This document shows positions 1 to 12,764 of a stretch of 64,000 nucleotides of DNA, piece after piece. Within the stretch, counting starts at the first letter, position 1, and every line of letters starts with the position of its first letter. Position numbers and translations under genes: made by a program. Origin of the DNA: Neodontobutis hainanensis (taxonomy: Eukaryota; Chordata; Actinopteri; Gobiiformes; Odontobutidae). The DNA is taken from contig JALDNG010000781.1 in NCBI GenBank assembly GCA_024349245.1, forward strand, positions 1-64,000, given 5' to 3'. A model generated the notes under the pieces. That model had not been told where the DNA came from, ran no database searches, and saw only the letters and a list, made by a program, of their open reading frames with translations.

Positions 1-3000
1 GTGTTTTGTAATACTTATATACAGTCTGTTCTAATGCTCGTCTACAGTCTGTACTACTCCATCTCTACAGTCTATTCTTCTGCACATTGTCAGTCTGTTC
101 TACTGGACGTTTACAGTCTTTTTAATGCTCATCTACAGTCATTTCTAAAGCCAATCTAGTGTCTGTACTACTGCTGCTCTGAAGTCTGTTTAACTGCAAG
201 TCTACAGTATGTTCAACTGCACCTCTACAGTCTGTTCTAATGCCAGTTTACAGTCTGTTCTATTGCTCTACTGCAGTCTGTTCTACTGCATGTCTACAGT
301 CTGTTTTACTGCACATCTACAGTCTGTTATAATGCACATCTACAGTCTGTTCCAATGCAAGTCTACAAGTTGTACTACTGCTCATGTACGGTCTGTTCTA
401 CTCCACGTCTACAATCTGTTTTAATAACGTCTACAGTCTGTTCTGCATATTTACAGTCTGTACTACTGCAATTCTACAGTCTTTTTTAATGCTCGTCTAC
501 AGTCTGTATTACTGCACCTCTACAGTCTGTTGTAAAGCATTTCTAGTAGTGTTTTCTAATACTCATATAGAGTCTGTTCTAATGTTCGTCTACAGTCTGA
601 ACTACTACATTTCTACAGTCTGTTCTAAAGCATGTCTACAGTGTTTTCTAATACTCATATACAGTCTGTTCTAATGCTCCCCTACAGTCTGTACTACTGC
701 ACGTCTACAGTCTGTTCTACTGCATGTCTGCAGTCTGTTTTGATAAACATCTACAGTCTTTTCTACTACACATCTACAGTCTCTACTACTGCACTTCTAA
801 AGTCTGTTTCTAATGCACATCTACAGTCTGTTCTAATGCAAGTCTATAGTCTGTACTACTGCTCATCCATGGTCTGTTCTAGTGCAGGTCTACAGTCTGT
901 TCTAATAAACGTCTACAGTCTATAGTCTGTTCTAATGCTCGTCCACAGTCTGTTCTAATGCATGTCTTAATTCTGTACTACTGCACATTTACGGTCTGTT
1001 CTACTAGATGTCAACAGTCTGTTCTAATGCTTGTATACAGTCTGTTGTATTGTACGTCTACAGTCTTTTTAAATGCACATCTACAGTCTGTTCAACTGCA
1101 CGTCTACAGTCTGTTCTAATGCTCGTCTACAGTCTCTTCTAATGCCAGTTTACAGTCTGTACCTCTGCTCTACTGCAGTCTGTTCTACCGCACGCTCTAC
1201 AGTCTCTTTTTCTGCACATCTACAGTCTGTTCTAATGCACATCTACAGTCTGTTCTAATGCAAGTCTATAATCTGTACTACTGCTCATCTACAGTCTGTT
1301 CTAATGCAAGTTTATAATCTGTACTACTGCTCATCTACAGTCTGTTCTAATGCAAGTCTACAGTCTGTACTACTGCTCATTTATGGTCTGTTCTACTGCA
1401 AGTCTACAGTCTGTTCTAATAAACATCTACAGTCTGTTCTACTGCACATTTACAGTCTGTACTACTGCACTTCTACAGTCTGTTCTAATGCTCGTCTACA
1501 GTCTGTATTACTGCACGTCTACAGTCATTTTAACTGCACCTCAACAGTCTGTTCTAATGCCAGTTTACATTCTTTACCTCTGCTCTACTGCAGTCTGTTC
1601 TACTGCACGTCTACAGTCTGTTTTACTGCTCATATACAGTCTGTTCTACTGCACGACTACAGTCTGTTCTAAAGCCAGTCTAGAGTCTGTTCTACTGCTG
1701 CTCTGAAGTCTTTTCAACTGCATGTCTATAGTCTGTTTAACTGCACCTCTACGTCTGTTCTATTGTATGTCTACATTCTGTTCTAATGCACATCTACAGT
1801 CTGTTCTAATGCTCGTCTACAGTCTCTACTAACGGACCATTAAATTATTTTCTTCTGCAGCATCATTAGACTGTTTTACTGGACATCTCCAGTCTGTTCT
1901 AATACACGTCTATAGTCTGTTCAAATACTCGTCCACAGTCTGTTCTAATGCAGTCTGTACTACTGCACATCTATAGTCTGTTCTATTGCTCGAATACCGT
2001 CTGTTCTAATGCCCAATAAAAGTCTTTACTACTCCACCTCTACAGTTTGTTCTACATCTCCTCTACAGTCTGTTCTACTGCAGCTCTACAGTCTGTTTTA
2101 ATGCCAATCTAGAGTCTGTACTACTGCTACTCTGCAGTCTGGTCTACTGCAAGTCTACATTCTGTTCTACTGCACATCTACAGTCTGTTCTAATGCACAT
2201 CTATAGTCTGTTCTAATGCTCGTCTACAGTCTGAACTACTGCACCTCTACAATCTGTTCTAAAGCATGTCTACAGTGTTTTCTAATACTCATATACAGTC
2301 TGTTCTAATGCTCGTCTACAGTCTGAACTACTGCAACTCTACAGTCTGTTCTAAAGCATATCTACAGTGTTTTCTAATACTCATATACTGTCTGTTCTAA
2401 TCCTCATCTACAGTCTGTACTACTGCACCTCTAGAGTCTATTCTTCTGCACATTCTCAGTCTGTTCTACAGGTTGTTTACTGTTTGTTCTAATGCTCGTC
2501 TACAGTCTGTTCCAAAGCCAATCTAGAGTCTGTTCTACTTCTGCTCTGAAGTCTATTCAACTGCACATCTACAGTCTGTTCAACTGCACCTCTACAGTCT
2601 TTTCTATTGTTAATAGATAATAATTGTCTAGAGTCTGTTATACTGCACGTCTACAGTCTCTTTTAATAATTGTCAACTTTCTGTACTACTGCACCTCTAC
2701 AGTCTCTTCTACTGCACATCTACAGTTTGTTCTAATGGTCGTCTAGAGTCTGTACTACTGGAACTCTACAGTCTGTTCTAAAACATGTCTACAGTCTTTT
2801 CTAATACTCATGTACAGTCTGTTCTAATGCTCGTGTAAAGTCTCAACTACTGCCCTCTACAGTCCATTCTTTTGCACATCTACAGTCTGTTCTAATGCAC
2901 ATCTACAATCTGTTCTAATGGAATTCTCCAGTCTGTACTACTGCTCGTCTACAGTTTGTTCTACTGCTCTTCTACAGTCTGTTCTAAAAACGTCTACAGT

Positions 3001-3611
3001 CTGTACTACTGCACATCTACAGTTTGTACTAAAGCATGTTAGAGTGTTTTCTAATACTAATATACAGTCTGTTTTAATGCTCGTCTACAGTCTGTACAAC
3101 TGCACCTCTACTGCCTGTTCTAAAGCATGTCTAGAGTGTTTTCTAATATTCATATAGAGTCTGTTCTAATGCTCATCTACAGTCTGAACTACTGCACCTC
3201 TACAGTCTGTTCTAAAGCTCATCTACAGTCTGTTCTAAAGCCAATCTAGAGTCTGTACTACTGCTGCTCTAAAGTCTGTTCAACTGCACGTCTACAGTCT
3301 GGTCTACTGCACATCTAGTTTGTTTTAATGCTTGTCTACAGTCTGTTCTATTGTATGTCTACAGTCTGTTCTAATGAACATCTTCAGTCTATTCTTCTGC
3401 ACCTCGTCAGTCTGTTCTACTGCACATCTACAGTCTATTCTAATGGACATCTACTGTATGTTCTAATGAAAGTCTACAGTCTGTACAACTGCTCATCTAC
3501 AGTCTGTTCTACTGCACGTGTACAGTCTGTTGTATTGCTCATCTACAGTCTGTTCTACTGCACGTTTACAGTCTGTTCTAATACAAGTCTACAGTCTCTA
3601 CTACTGCTCAT

Positions 3612-4889
3612 TTACAGTCTGTTCTACTACACATCTACAGTCTCTACTACTGCACTTCTAAAGTCTGTTCTAGTGCACATCTACACTCTCTTCTAATGCT
3701 CGTCTACAGTCTGTACTACTGCATTTCTACAGTCTATTCTTCTGCACATTGTCAGTCTGTTCTACTGGATGTTTAAAGTCTGTTCTAATGCTCGTCTACA
3801 GTCAGTTTTACAGTCTGTTCTAATGCAAGTCTATAGTCTGTTTTACTACTCATCTACGGTCTGTTCTTTTGCAGGTCTACAGTCTGTTCTAATAAACGTC
3901 TACAGTCTGTTCTACTGCACATCTACAGTCTGTTCTAATGCAAGTCTACAGTCTGTATTACTGCTCATCTACAGTCTGTTCTAAAGCATGTCTCGAGTGT
4001 TTTCTAATACTCATATACAGTATGTTCTAATGCATGTCTACAGTCAGAAATACTGCACCTTTTACAATCTGTTCTAAAGCATGTGCAGAGTGTTTTCTAA
4101 AACTCATATAGAGTCTGTTCTAATACTCGTCTACAGTCTGAACTACTGCAGCTCTACAGTCTGTTCTAAAGCATGTCTAGAGTGTTTTCTAATACTCATA
4201 TACAGTCTGTTCTAATGCTTGTCTACAGTCTGTACTACTGCATCTCTACAGTCTATTCTTCTGCACATTGTCAGTCTGTTCTACTGGACGTTTACAGTCT
4301 TTTCTAATTCTCATCTACAGTCTGTATTACTGCACCTCTACAGTCTGTTCTAAAGCATGTTTAGAGTGTTTTCTAATACTCATATACAGTCTGTTCTAAT
4401 GTTCGTCTACAGTCGGAACTACTGCACCTCTACATTTTGTTATAAAGCATATCTAGAGTGTTTTCTAATACTTATATAGAGTCTGTTCTACTGGGCGTTT
4501 ATAGCCTGTTCTAATGCTCGTCTATAGTCAGTTCTAAAGCCAATCTAGAGTCTGTACTACTGCTGCTCTGAAGTCTGCTCAACTGCACGTCTACTGTCTG
4601 TTCACCTGCACCGTTACAGTCTGTTCTAATGCCAGTTTACAGTCTGTACTACTGCTCTACTACAGTCTCGTCCACTGCACGTCTACAGTCTGTTTTACTG
4701 CACATCTACAGTCTGTTCTAATGTACATCTACTGTCTGTTCTAATGCAAGCCTACAGTCTGTACTACTTCTCATCTACAGTCTGTTCTACTGCACGTCTA
4801 CAGTCTGTTCTAATGCACATCTACAGTCTGTTCTAATGCCAGTTTACAGTCTGTACTACTGCTCTACTACAGTCTCGTCCACTGCACGT
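3612..4889 (+). repeat. 1,278-bp satellite block, first tandem copy
   Basis: Starting near gttctactacacatctacag, this block of satellite units is followed directly by a second copy of the same unit order offset by 1,278 bp. The same variants recur in the same order, for example the double cagt junction in gtctacagtcagttttacag and the triplet gtgcagagtg. The boundaries are approximate because the whole region is repetitive. Confidence 0.75.
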
Positions 4890-6105
4890 CTACAGTCTGT
4901 TCTACTACACATCTACAGTCTCTACTACTGCACTTCTAAAGTCTGTTCTAATGCACATCTACACTCTCTTCTAATGCTCATCTACAGTCTGTACTACTGC
5001 ATTTCTACAGTCTATTCTTCTGCACATTGTCAGTCTGTTCTACTGGATGTTTACAGTCTGTTCTAAGGCTCGTCTACAGTCAGTTTTACAGTCTGTTCTA
5101 ATGCAAGTCTATAGTCTGTTTTACTACTCATCTACGGTCTGTTCTTTTGCAGGTCTACAGTCTGTTCTAATAAACGTCTACAGTCTGTTCTACTGCACAT
5201 CTACAGTCTGTTCTAATGCAAGTCTACAGTCTGTATTACTGCTCATCTACAGTCTGTTCTAAAGCATGTCTAGAGTGTTATCTAATACTCATATACAGTC
5301 TGTTCTAATGCATGTCTACAGTCAGAAATACTGCACCTTTTACAATCTGTTCTAAAGCATGTGCAGAGTGTTTTCTAAAACTAATATAGAGTCTGTTCTA
5401 ATACTCGTCTACAGTCTGAACTACTGCAGCTCTACAGTCTGTTCTAAAGCATGTCTAGAGTGTTTTCTAATACTCATATACAGTCTGTTCTAATGCTTGT
5501 CTACAGTCTGTACTACTGCATCTCTACAGTCTATTCTTCTGCATATTGTCAGTCTGTTCTACTGGACGTTTACAGTCTTTTCTAATTTTCATCTACAGTC
5601 TGTATTACTGCACCTCTACAGTCTGTTCTAAAGCATATTTAGAGTGTTTTCTAATACTCATATACAGTCTGTTCTAATGTTCGTCTACAGTCGGAACTAC
5701 TGCACCTTTACATTTTGTTATAAAGCAGATCTAGAGTGTTTTCTAATACTTATATAGAGTCTGCTCTACTGGGTTTATAGCCTGATCTAATGCTCGTCTA
5801 TAGTCAGTTCTAAAGCCCATCTAGAGTCTGTACTACTGCTGCTCTGAAGTCTGCTCAACTGCACGTCTACTGTCTGTTCACCTGCACCTCTACAGTCTGT
5901 TCTAATGCCAGTTTACAGTCTGTACTACTGCTCTACTACAGTCTCGTCCACTGCACGTCTACAGTCTGTTTTACTGCACATCTACAGTCTGTTCTAATGT
6001 AAGTCTACAGTCTGTACTACTGCTCATCTACAGTCTGTTCTACTGCACCTCTACAGTCTGTTCTACTACACGTGTACAGTCTCTACTACTGCACTTCTAA
6101 AGTCT
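4890..6105 (+). repeat. 1,278-bp satellite block, second tandem copy (slightly truncated)
   Basis: Second copy of the preceding block, recognised by the same order of rare unit variants. Related copies lie near 25435-26680 and, in part, at 35270-36150, so this is a mobile building block of the array and not a local duplication only. It ends close to the strand switch at about 6172. Confidence 0.7.
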
Positions 6106-6172
6106 GTTCGAATGCAAATCTATAGTCTGTTTTACTGCTCATCTACGGTCTGTTCTACTGCAGGTCTACAGA

Positions 6173-8163
6173 CTGTAAACGTCAGTAGAACAGACTGACA
6201 ATGTGCAGAAGAATAGACTGTAGAGATGCACTAGTAAAGACTGTAAACGCGCATTAGAACAGACTGTATATGAGTATTCTAAAACACTCTAGACATGCTT
6301 TAGAACAGACTGTAGAGGTGCAGTAGTTCAGACTATAGACTAGCATTAGAACAGACTATATATGAGTATTAGAAAATACTCTAGACATGCTTTAGAACAG
6401 ACTGTAGAGGTGCAGTTGTTCAGACTGTTGACGAGAATTAGAACGGACTGTAGATGTGCAGTAGAAGAGACTGTAGAGCTGCAGTAGCATAGACTGTCGA
6501 CAATTATTAGAAAGGACTGTAGACCTGCAGTAGAACGGACTGTAGACAATTATTAGAACAGACTGTAGACTTGCAGTAGAACAGACTGATGATGCTGCAG
6601 AAGAATTGACTTTAAAGGCGCATTACTACAGACTGTACACGAGAAATAGAACAGACTGTATATGAGTATTAGAATAGACTGAAGACATGATTTTAGAACA
6701 GACTGTAGAGGTGCAGTAGTACAGACTCTAGACAAGTAGTAGTACAGACTGTCGACTTGCATTAGAACAGACTGTAGATGTGCATTAGAACAGACTGTAG
6801 ATGTACAATAGAACAGACTGTAGAGGTGCAGTTCAACAGACTGTAGACGTGCAGTTGAACAGTCTTCAGAGCAGCAGTAGTACAGACTCTAGATTGGCTG
6901 TAGAACAGACTGTAGACGATCATTAGAATAGACTGTAAACGTCTAGTAGAACAGACTGTCAATGTGCAGAATAATAGATTCTAGAGGTGCAGTAGTACAG
7001 ACTGTAGATGAGCATTAGATCAGACTGTATATGAGTATTAGAAAACACTGTAGACATGCTTTAGAACAGACTGTAGAGGTCTAGATGTACAAACTGTAGA
7101 CGAGCATTAGAACAGACTGTAGAGGAACAGTAGAACAAACTGTAGAGGTCGAGTAGTAAAGACTGTTATTGGGTAATAGAACAGATGTTATTCGAGCAAT
7201 AGAACAGACTATAGATGTGTGGTCGTACTGCATTAGATCAGACTGTGGACGAACATTTGAACAGACTATAGACATGCATTAGAACAGACTGTAGATGTGC
7301 AGTAGAAGAGACTGTAGACAATTATTAGAACAGACTGTAGACATGCAGTAGAACAGATTGTAGATGTGCAGTAGTATAGACTGTAAGAAGCAGTAGTACA
7401 GAATGTAGACAATTATTAGAACAGACAGAAGCGTGCAGTAGAAAAGACTGTAGGCGAGCAATAGAACAGACTGTAAACGTCAGTAGAACAGACTGACGAT
7501 GTGCAGAAGAATAGACTGTAGTGGTGCAGTAGTACAGACTGTAGACGAGCATTAGAACAGACTGTATATGAGTATTAGAAAACACTGTAGACATGCTTTA
7601 CAACAGACTGTAGAGGTGCAGTAGTTGACTGTAGATGAGCATTAGAACAGACTGTATATGAGTATTAGAAAACACTAATAGAAATGCTTTACAACAGACT
7701 GTAGAGGTGCAGTAGAACAGACTGTAGACGTGCAGTAGAACAGACTGTAGTTGAGCAGTAGTACAGACTGTATACTTGCATAGGAACAGACTGTAAATGT
7801 GCATTAGAACAGACTGTAGATGTGCAGTAAAACAAACTGTAGACTTGCAATAGAGCAGACTGAAGGCGTGCAGTAGAACAGACTGAAGGCGCTGTAGAAC
7901 AGACTGTAAACATGCAGTAGAACAGACTGTAGACATGCATTAGAACAGACTGTAGATGTGCATTAGAACAGACTGTAGATGTGCAGTAAAACAGACCGTA
8001 GTTATGCAGTAGAACAGACTGAATTAGAGCAATAGTACAGACTGTAAACTGGCATTAGAACAGACTGTAGAGGTGCAGTTGTACAGACTGTAGATGTGCA
8101 GTAAAACAAACTGTAGATGAGCAGTAGTACAGACTGTAGACTTGCATTAGAACAGACTGTAGA
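6173..8163 (-). repeat. 23-bp satellite array, reverse orientation (block S2, left part)
   Basis: At about 6172 the array flips. From here the plus strand reads agaacagactgtag and its variants, the reverse complement of the unit in S1. The junction reads ggtctacagactgtaaacg, so the switch happens inside a shared ctacag/ctgtag stretch without intervening unique sequence. Periodicity and variant types match the forward arrays. The open frames on the minus strand are again periodic artefacts. Confidence 0.95.
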
Positions 8164-8867
8164 TGTCAAGTTATGTGTGTTTTTTAACTGACTACAGCTC
8201 TGCCCAAACTTGAAAACTGCTTTATCTCTGATGAATGCAAAGGACAACTCAAAATTGTTCTTTCTTTTCTCTTATATTTTCCTAAAGATGATCGGGGTGG
8301 AAGAGAATAGGTTAATAACCTTTAAATTACACAAACCAAAGCAGAAATTAGTTGCAAATAAATCACAAATAACTCAATAACACTTCCTCAATAGTAAATG
8401 TCAAACCAAACAGTCATACAAATTAACATACGGTCTCTAATTAAACTTATATAATTTAAACAATACACATGCTTAGAGTAATGTTCACATAAAGTATTCA
8501 CTATTTGATTTAAATTGGACATTACAACCAAGCAAACAAAATCATACAAAAGTCTTAACTCAACACAAACAAACACACAGTCCACTTTTGTCCTACCAGT
8601 TGTGTCCTTGGATAATCAGGAGCTGTGGTCAAAGTTTCTTTTCCTCAGGAACAAGTGAGATGGCCAACTGAGCTTTTACCAAACATTTCAACTGCCATGC
8701 ACTCTGTGTGTGCGCTGGTAATTATGGTCCCAAGAGCACTTCCTGGAAGTTGGTTCCATAACCTTTTTGATGCGTGGTTGCCCCCTGCAGTTTGGGAGTG
8801 CTCTTAGTAATTTGAGTAAAAATAGGCTGAGTGCTCAGGACAACTTGTACCTTGAATTGACATAACA
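8164..8867 (-). mobile_element. Solo LTR, about 704 bp, minus orientation (copy 1)
   Basis: A non-satellite island inside the reverse array. Read on the minus strand it begins TGTTATGTCAA and ends ATAACTTGACA, that is TG...CA, and is flanked by the 5-bp direct repeat gtaga (8159-8163 and 8868-8872) that belongs to the satellite. No internal region, primer site or coding frame is present. This is what recombination between two LTRs leaves. Because TSD and satellite share bases, an 8-bp duplication (gtagatgt) with slightly shifted ends is also possible, which would point to a DNA element; TG...CA with 5 bp favours an LTR. A copy lies at 50332-51030. Confidence 0.65.
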
Positions 8868-11600
8868 GTAGATGTGCAGTAAAACAGACTGTAAACGTGC
8901 AGTAGAACAGACTGCAGTAGAGCAGAGGTACAGACTGTAAACTGGCATTAGAACAGACTGTTGAGATGCAGTTGAACAGACAGTAGACGTGCAGTTGAAC
9001 AGACTGTACATGTGCATTGGAACAGAATGTAGACATACAATAGAACAGACTGTAGACAAGCAGTAGAACACACTAAAGACCTGCATTAGAACAGGCGGTG
9101 GACGAGCATTAGAACAGACTGTAAAGTCCAGTAGAACAGACTAACAATTAGAACAGATTGTAGATGTGCAGTAAAACAGACTGTAGACGTGCAGTAAAAT
9201 AAACTGCAGTAGAGCAGTAGTAAAGACTGTAAACTGGCATTAGAACAGAATGTAGACATGCAGTAGAACAGACTGTAGATGTGCAGTAGAACAGACTGTT
9301 GAGTTGCAGTAATACAGACTGTTGACAATTATTAGAACAGACAGTAGAAATGCAGTAGAACAGACTCTAGACAATTATTAGAACAGACTGTAGACGTCTA
9401 TTAGAACAGATTGTAGATGTGCATTAGAACAGACTGTAGATGGGCATTAAAAGAGACTGTAGACAATTATTAAAACAGACAATAGTCGTGCAGTAGAACA
9501 GACTGTAGACGAGCAGTAGAACAGACTGTAGACTTGCAGTTGAACAGATTGTAGATGTGCATTAGAACAGACTGTAGATGTCCAATAGAACAAATTGTAA
9601 ACTTGCAGTAGAACAGACTGCAGAGCAACAGTAGTACAGACTCTAGATTGGCATTAGAACAGACTATAGACGTGCAGTAGAAGAGACTATAGAGGAGAAG
9701 TAGAACAAACTGTAGAGGTGGAGTAGTAAGGACTGTTATTGGACATTAGAACAGACTGTATTCAAGCAATAGAAAAGACTATAGATGTGCAGTAGAACAG
9801 ACTAACGATGCTGCAGAAGAATAGACTTTAAGCGTGCATTAGTACAAACTGTGACGAGCATTAGAACAAACTGTATATGAGTATTAGAGTAGACTGTAGA
9901 CATGCTTTAGAACAGAATGTATAGGTGCAGTAGTACAGACTGTAGACTTGCATTAGAAGAGACTGGAGATGTGCAATAGAACAGACTGTAGACATACAAT
10001 AGAAGAGACTGTAGAGGTGCAGTTGAACAAAGTTAAGAGCAGCAGTAGTACAGACTCTAGATTGGTTTTAGACAGACTGTAGACGAGCATTAGAAATGAC
10101 TGTAAAGCGTCCAGTAGAACAGACTGGTAATGTGCAGAAGAATAGACTCTAGAGGTGCAGTAGTACAAACTGTAGATGAGCATTAGAACAGACTGTATAT
10201 AAGTATTAGAAAACACTTTAGAAATGCTTTAGAATAGACTGTAGAGCTGCAATAGTTCAGTATTGTAGACGAGCATTAGAAAAGACCGTATATGAGTATT
10301 AGAAATTACTAGACATGCTTTAGAACAGACTGTTGAGGAGCAGTAATACAGACTGCAAACGAAATTTATACAGACTGTAGAAGTGCAGTAGTACAGACTG
10401 TAGATGTGCAATAGAATAGGATGTAGACGTTTATTAGAACAAACTGTAGACCTGCAGTAGAACAGACTGTAGATGTGCATTAGAAGAGACTATAGACGTT
10501 TATTAGAACAGACTGTAGACCTGCAGTAGAACATACCGTAGATGAGCAGTAGTACAGACTGTAGATGTGCATTAGAACAGACTTTAGAAGTACAGTAGTA
10601 GAGACTGTATATGTGCAGTAAAACAGACTGTAGACGTGCAGTAGAACAGACTGCAGTAGAGCAGAGGTACAGACTGTAAACTGGCATTAGAACAGACTGT
10701 TGTGGTGCAGTTAAACAGACTGTAGACATGCAGTAGAAGAGACTGTAGATGAGCAGTAATACAGACTGTAGACTTGCAATAGAACAGACTGTAGATGTGC
10801 ATTAGAACAGACTGTAGATGTGCATTAGAACAGACTATAGATGTGCGTTATAACAGACTGTAGGCGTGCAGTAGAACAGACTGTAGACTTGCATTAGAAC
10901 AGACTATAGATGTGCATTAGAACAGACTGTAGATGTAGAGTAAAACAGACTGTAGACGTGCAGTAGAATAAACTGCAGTGGAGCAGTAGTACAGACTGTA
11001 AACTGGCATTAGAACAGACTGTAGACATGCAGTAGAACAGACTGTAGAGGTGCAGTTATACAGACTGTAGACGTGCAGTAGAACAGACTGTAAATGAGCA
11101 GTAGTACAGACTGTAGACTTTCATTAGAACAGACTGTAGAAGTGCATTAGAACAGACTCTAGATGAGCATTAGAACAGACTTTAGAAGTGCAGTATTAGA
11201 GCCTGTAGATGTGCAGTAGAACAAACTGTAGACGTTTATTAGAACAGACTGTAGATGTGCAGTAGAACAGAGTGTAGATGAGCAGTAGTACAGACTGCAG
11301 TCTTGCATTAGAACAGACTGTATATGTGCATTAGAACAGACTGTAGATGTGCAGTAGAATAGACTGACGATGTGCAGAAGAATAGACTGTAGAGATGCAG
11401 TAGTTGAGACTTTACACGAGCATTAGAAGACACTGTAGATGTGCAGTAGAAGAGACTGTAGAGGTGCAGTAGTACAGAATGTTGACAATTATTAGAACAG
11501 ACTGTAGACATTCAGTAGAACAGACTGTAGATGTGCATTAGAAGAGATTGTAGACGTTTATTAAAACAGACTATAATCGTGCAGTAGAACAGACTGTAGG

Positions 11601-12182
11601 CGTACAATAGAACACACTGTAAAGGTGCAGTTAAAGATACTATAGACGTGCAGTTGAAAATACTTCAGAGCAGCAGTAGTACAGACTATAGATTGGCTTT
11701 AGAACTGACTGTAGACAATTTTTAGAACAGACTGTAGATGTGCAGTAGAACAGACTGTAGATGTGCAGTAGAACAGACTTTAGATGAGCAGTAGTACAGA
11801 TTGTAGACTTGCATTAGAACAGACTGTAGATGTGCAGTAAAACAGACTGTAGACGTTCAGTTGAACAGACTGTAGATGTTCATTAGAACAGACTGTAGAC
11901 ATACAATAGAACAGACTGTAGACAAGCATTTTAACAGACTGTAGACGTCCAGTAGAAAAGACTGTAGATGTGCAGTAGTACAGACTAAAGACGTGCATTA
12001 GAACAGACTATGAGCGAGCATTAGAACAGATTATAGACTGTAGACGTTTATTAGAACAGACTGTAGACATGCACTAGAACAGACCGTAGATGAGCAGTAG
12101 TACAGACTATATACTTGCATTAGAACAGACTGTAGATGTGCATTAGAACAGACTTTAGAAGTGCAGTAGTAGAGACTGTAGA
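11601..12182 (-). repeat. 582-bp tandem duplication, copy 1
   Basis: Starts cgtacaatagaacacactg and runs to actgtaga. The next 582 bases repeat it. Reading both copies side by side I found a single substitution, so the duplication is very recent or an assembly effect. 582 is not a multiple of 23. Confidence 0.9.
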
Positions 12183-12764
12183 CGTACAATAGAACACACT
12201 GTAAAGGTGCAGTTAAAGATACTATAGACGTGCAGTTGAAAATACTTCAGAGCAGCAGTAGTACAGACTATAGATTGGCTTTAGAACTGACTGTAGACAA
12301 TTTTTAGAACAGACTGTGGATGTGCAGTAGAACAGACTGTAGATGTGCAGTAGAACAGACTTTAGATGAGCAGTAGTACAGATTGTAGACTTGCATTAGA
12401 ACAGACTGTAGATGTGCAGTAAAACAGACTGTAGACGTTCAGTTGAACAGACTGTAGATGTTCATTAGAACAGACTGTAGACATACAATAGAACAGACTG
12501 TAGACAAGCATTTTAACAGACTGTAGACGTCCAGTAGAAAAGACTGTAGATGTGCAGTAGTACAGACTAAAGACGTGCATTAGAACAGACTATGAGCGAG
12601 CATTAGAACAGATTATAGACTGTAGACGTTTATTAGAACAGACTGTAGACATGCACTAGAACAGACCGTAGATGAGCAGTAGTACAGACTATATACTTGC
12701 ATTAGAACAGACTGTAGATGTGCATTAGAACAGACTTTAGAAGTGCAGTAGTAGAGACTGTAGA
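12183..12764 (-). repeat. 582-bp tandem duplication, copy 2
   Basis: Same as the preceding 582 bases except one base I could see (gtggatgtg near 12319 where copy 1 has gtagatgtg). Confidence 0.9.

Larger units (their letters stand above)
1..6172 (+). repeat. 23-bp satellite array, forward orientation (block S1)
   Basis: Uninterrupted head-to-tail array. The unit is 23 bp: ctacagtctgttctaatgca followed by a variable triplet such as cat, cgt or agt. Frequent variants have tgtact for tgttct and act for aat. Units such as the one with aaagcatgt, then gtgttttctaatactcat, then atacagtctg, recur together as four-unit groups. No stretch stands out as non-repetitive. Open frames here have a 23-residue period (three units, three frames) and end where an aat variant makes TAA in the YSLF phase, so they are not treated as genes. 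The block continues off the left edge. Confidence 0.97.

Noticed and set aside
209..1706. Numerous 60-120 residue Cys/Ser/Leu-rich frames in the satellite, on both strands across the window
   Set aside because: They follow the 23-residue period forced by a 23-bp repeat, have no start context or splice structure, and end at a recurring phase-dependent TAA.
1..6172. Possible CRISPR-like array of short repeats
   Set aside because: Repeats are directly adjacent with no spacers, the context is eukaryotic, and there are no cas genes.
8625..8807. Short frames inside the solo LTR
   Set aside because: Not conserved between the two copies (8625 and 50790 frames differ by indels and endings).
8164..8867. 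Non-autonomous DNA transposon with an 8-bp target duplication (gtagatgt)
   Set aside because: The terminal inverted repeat would be very poor, whereas shifting the ends gives TG...CA with a 5-bp duplication. Kept as a solo LTR with moderate confidence.
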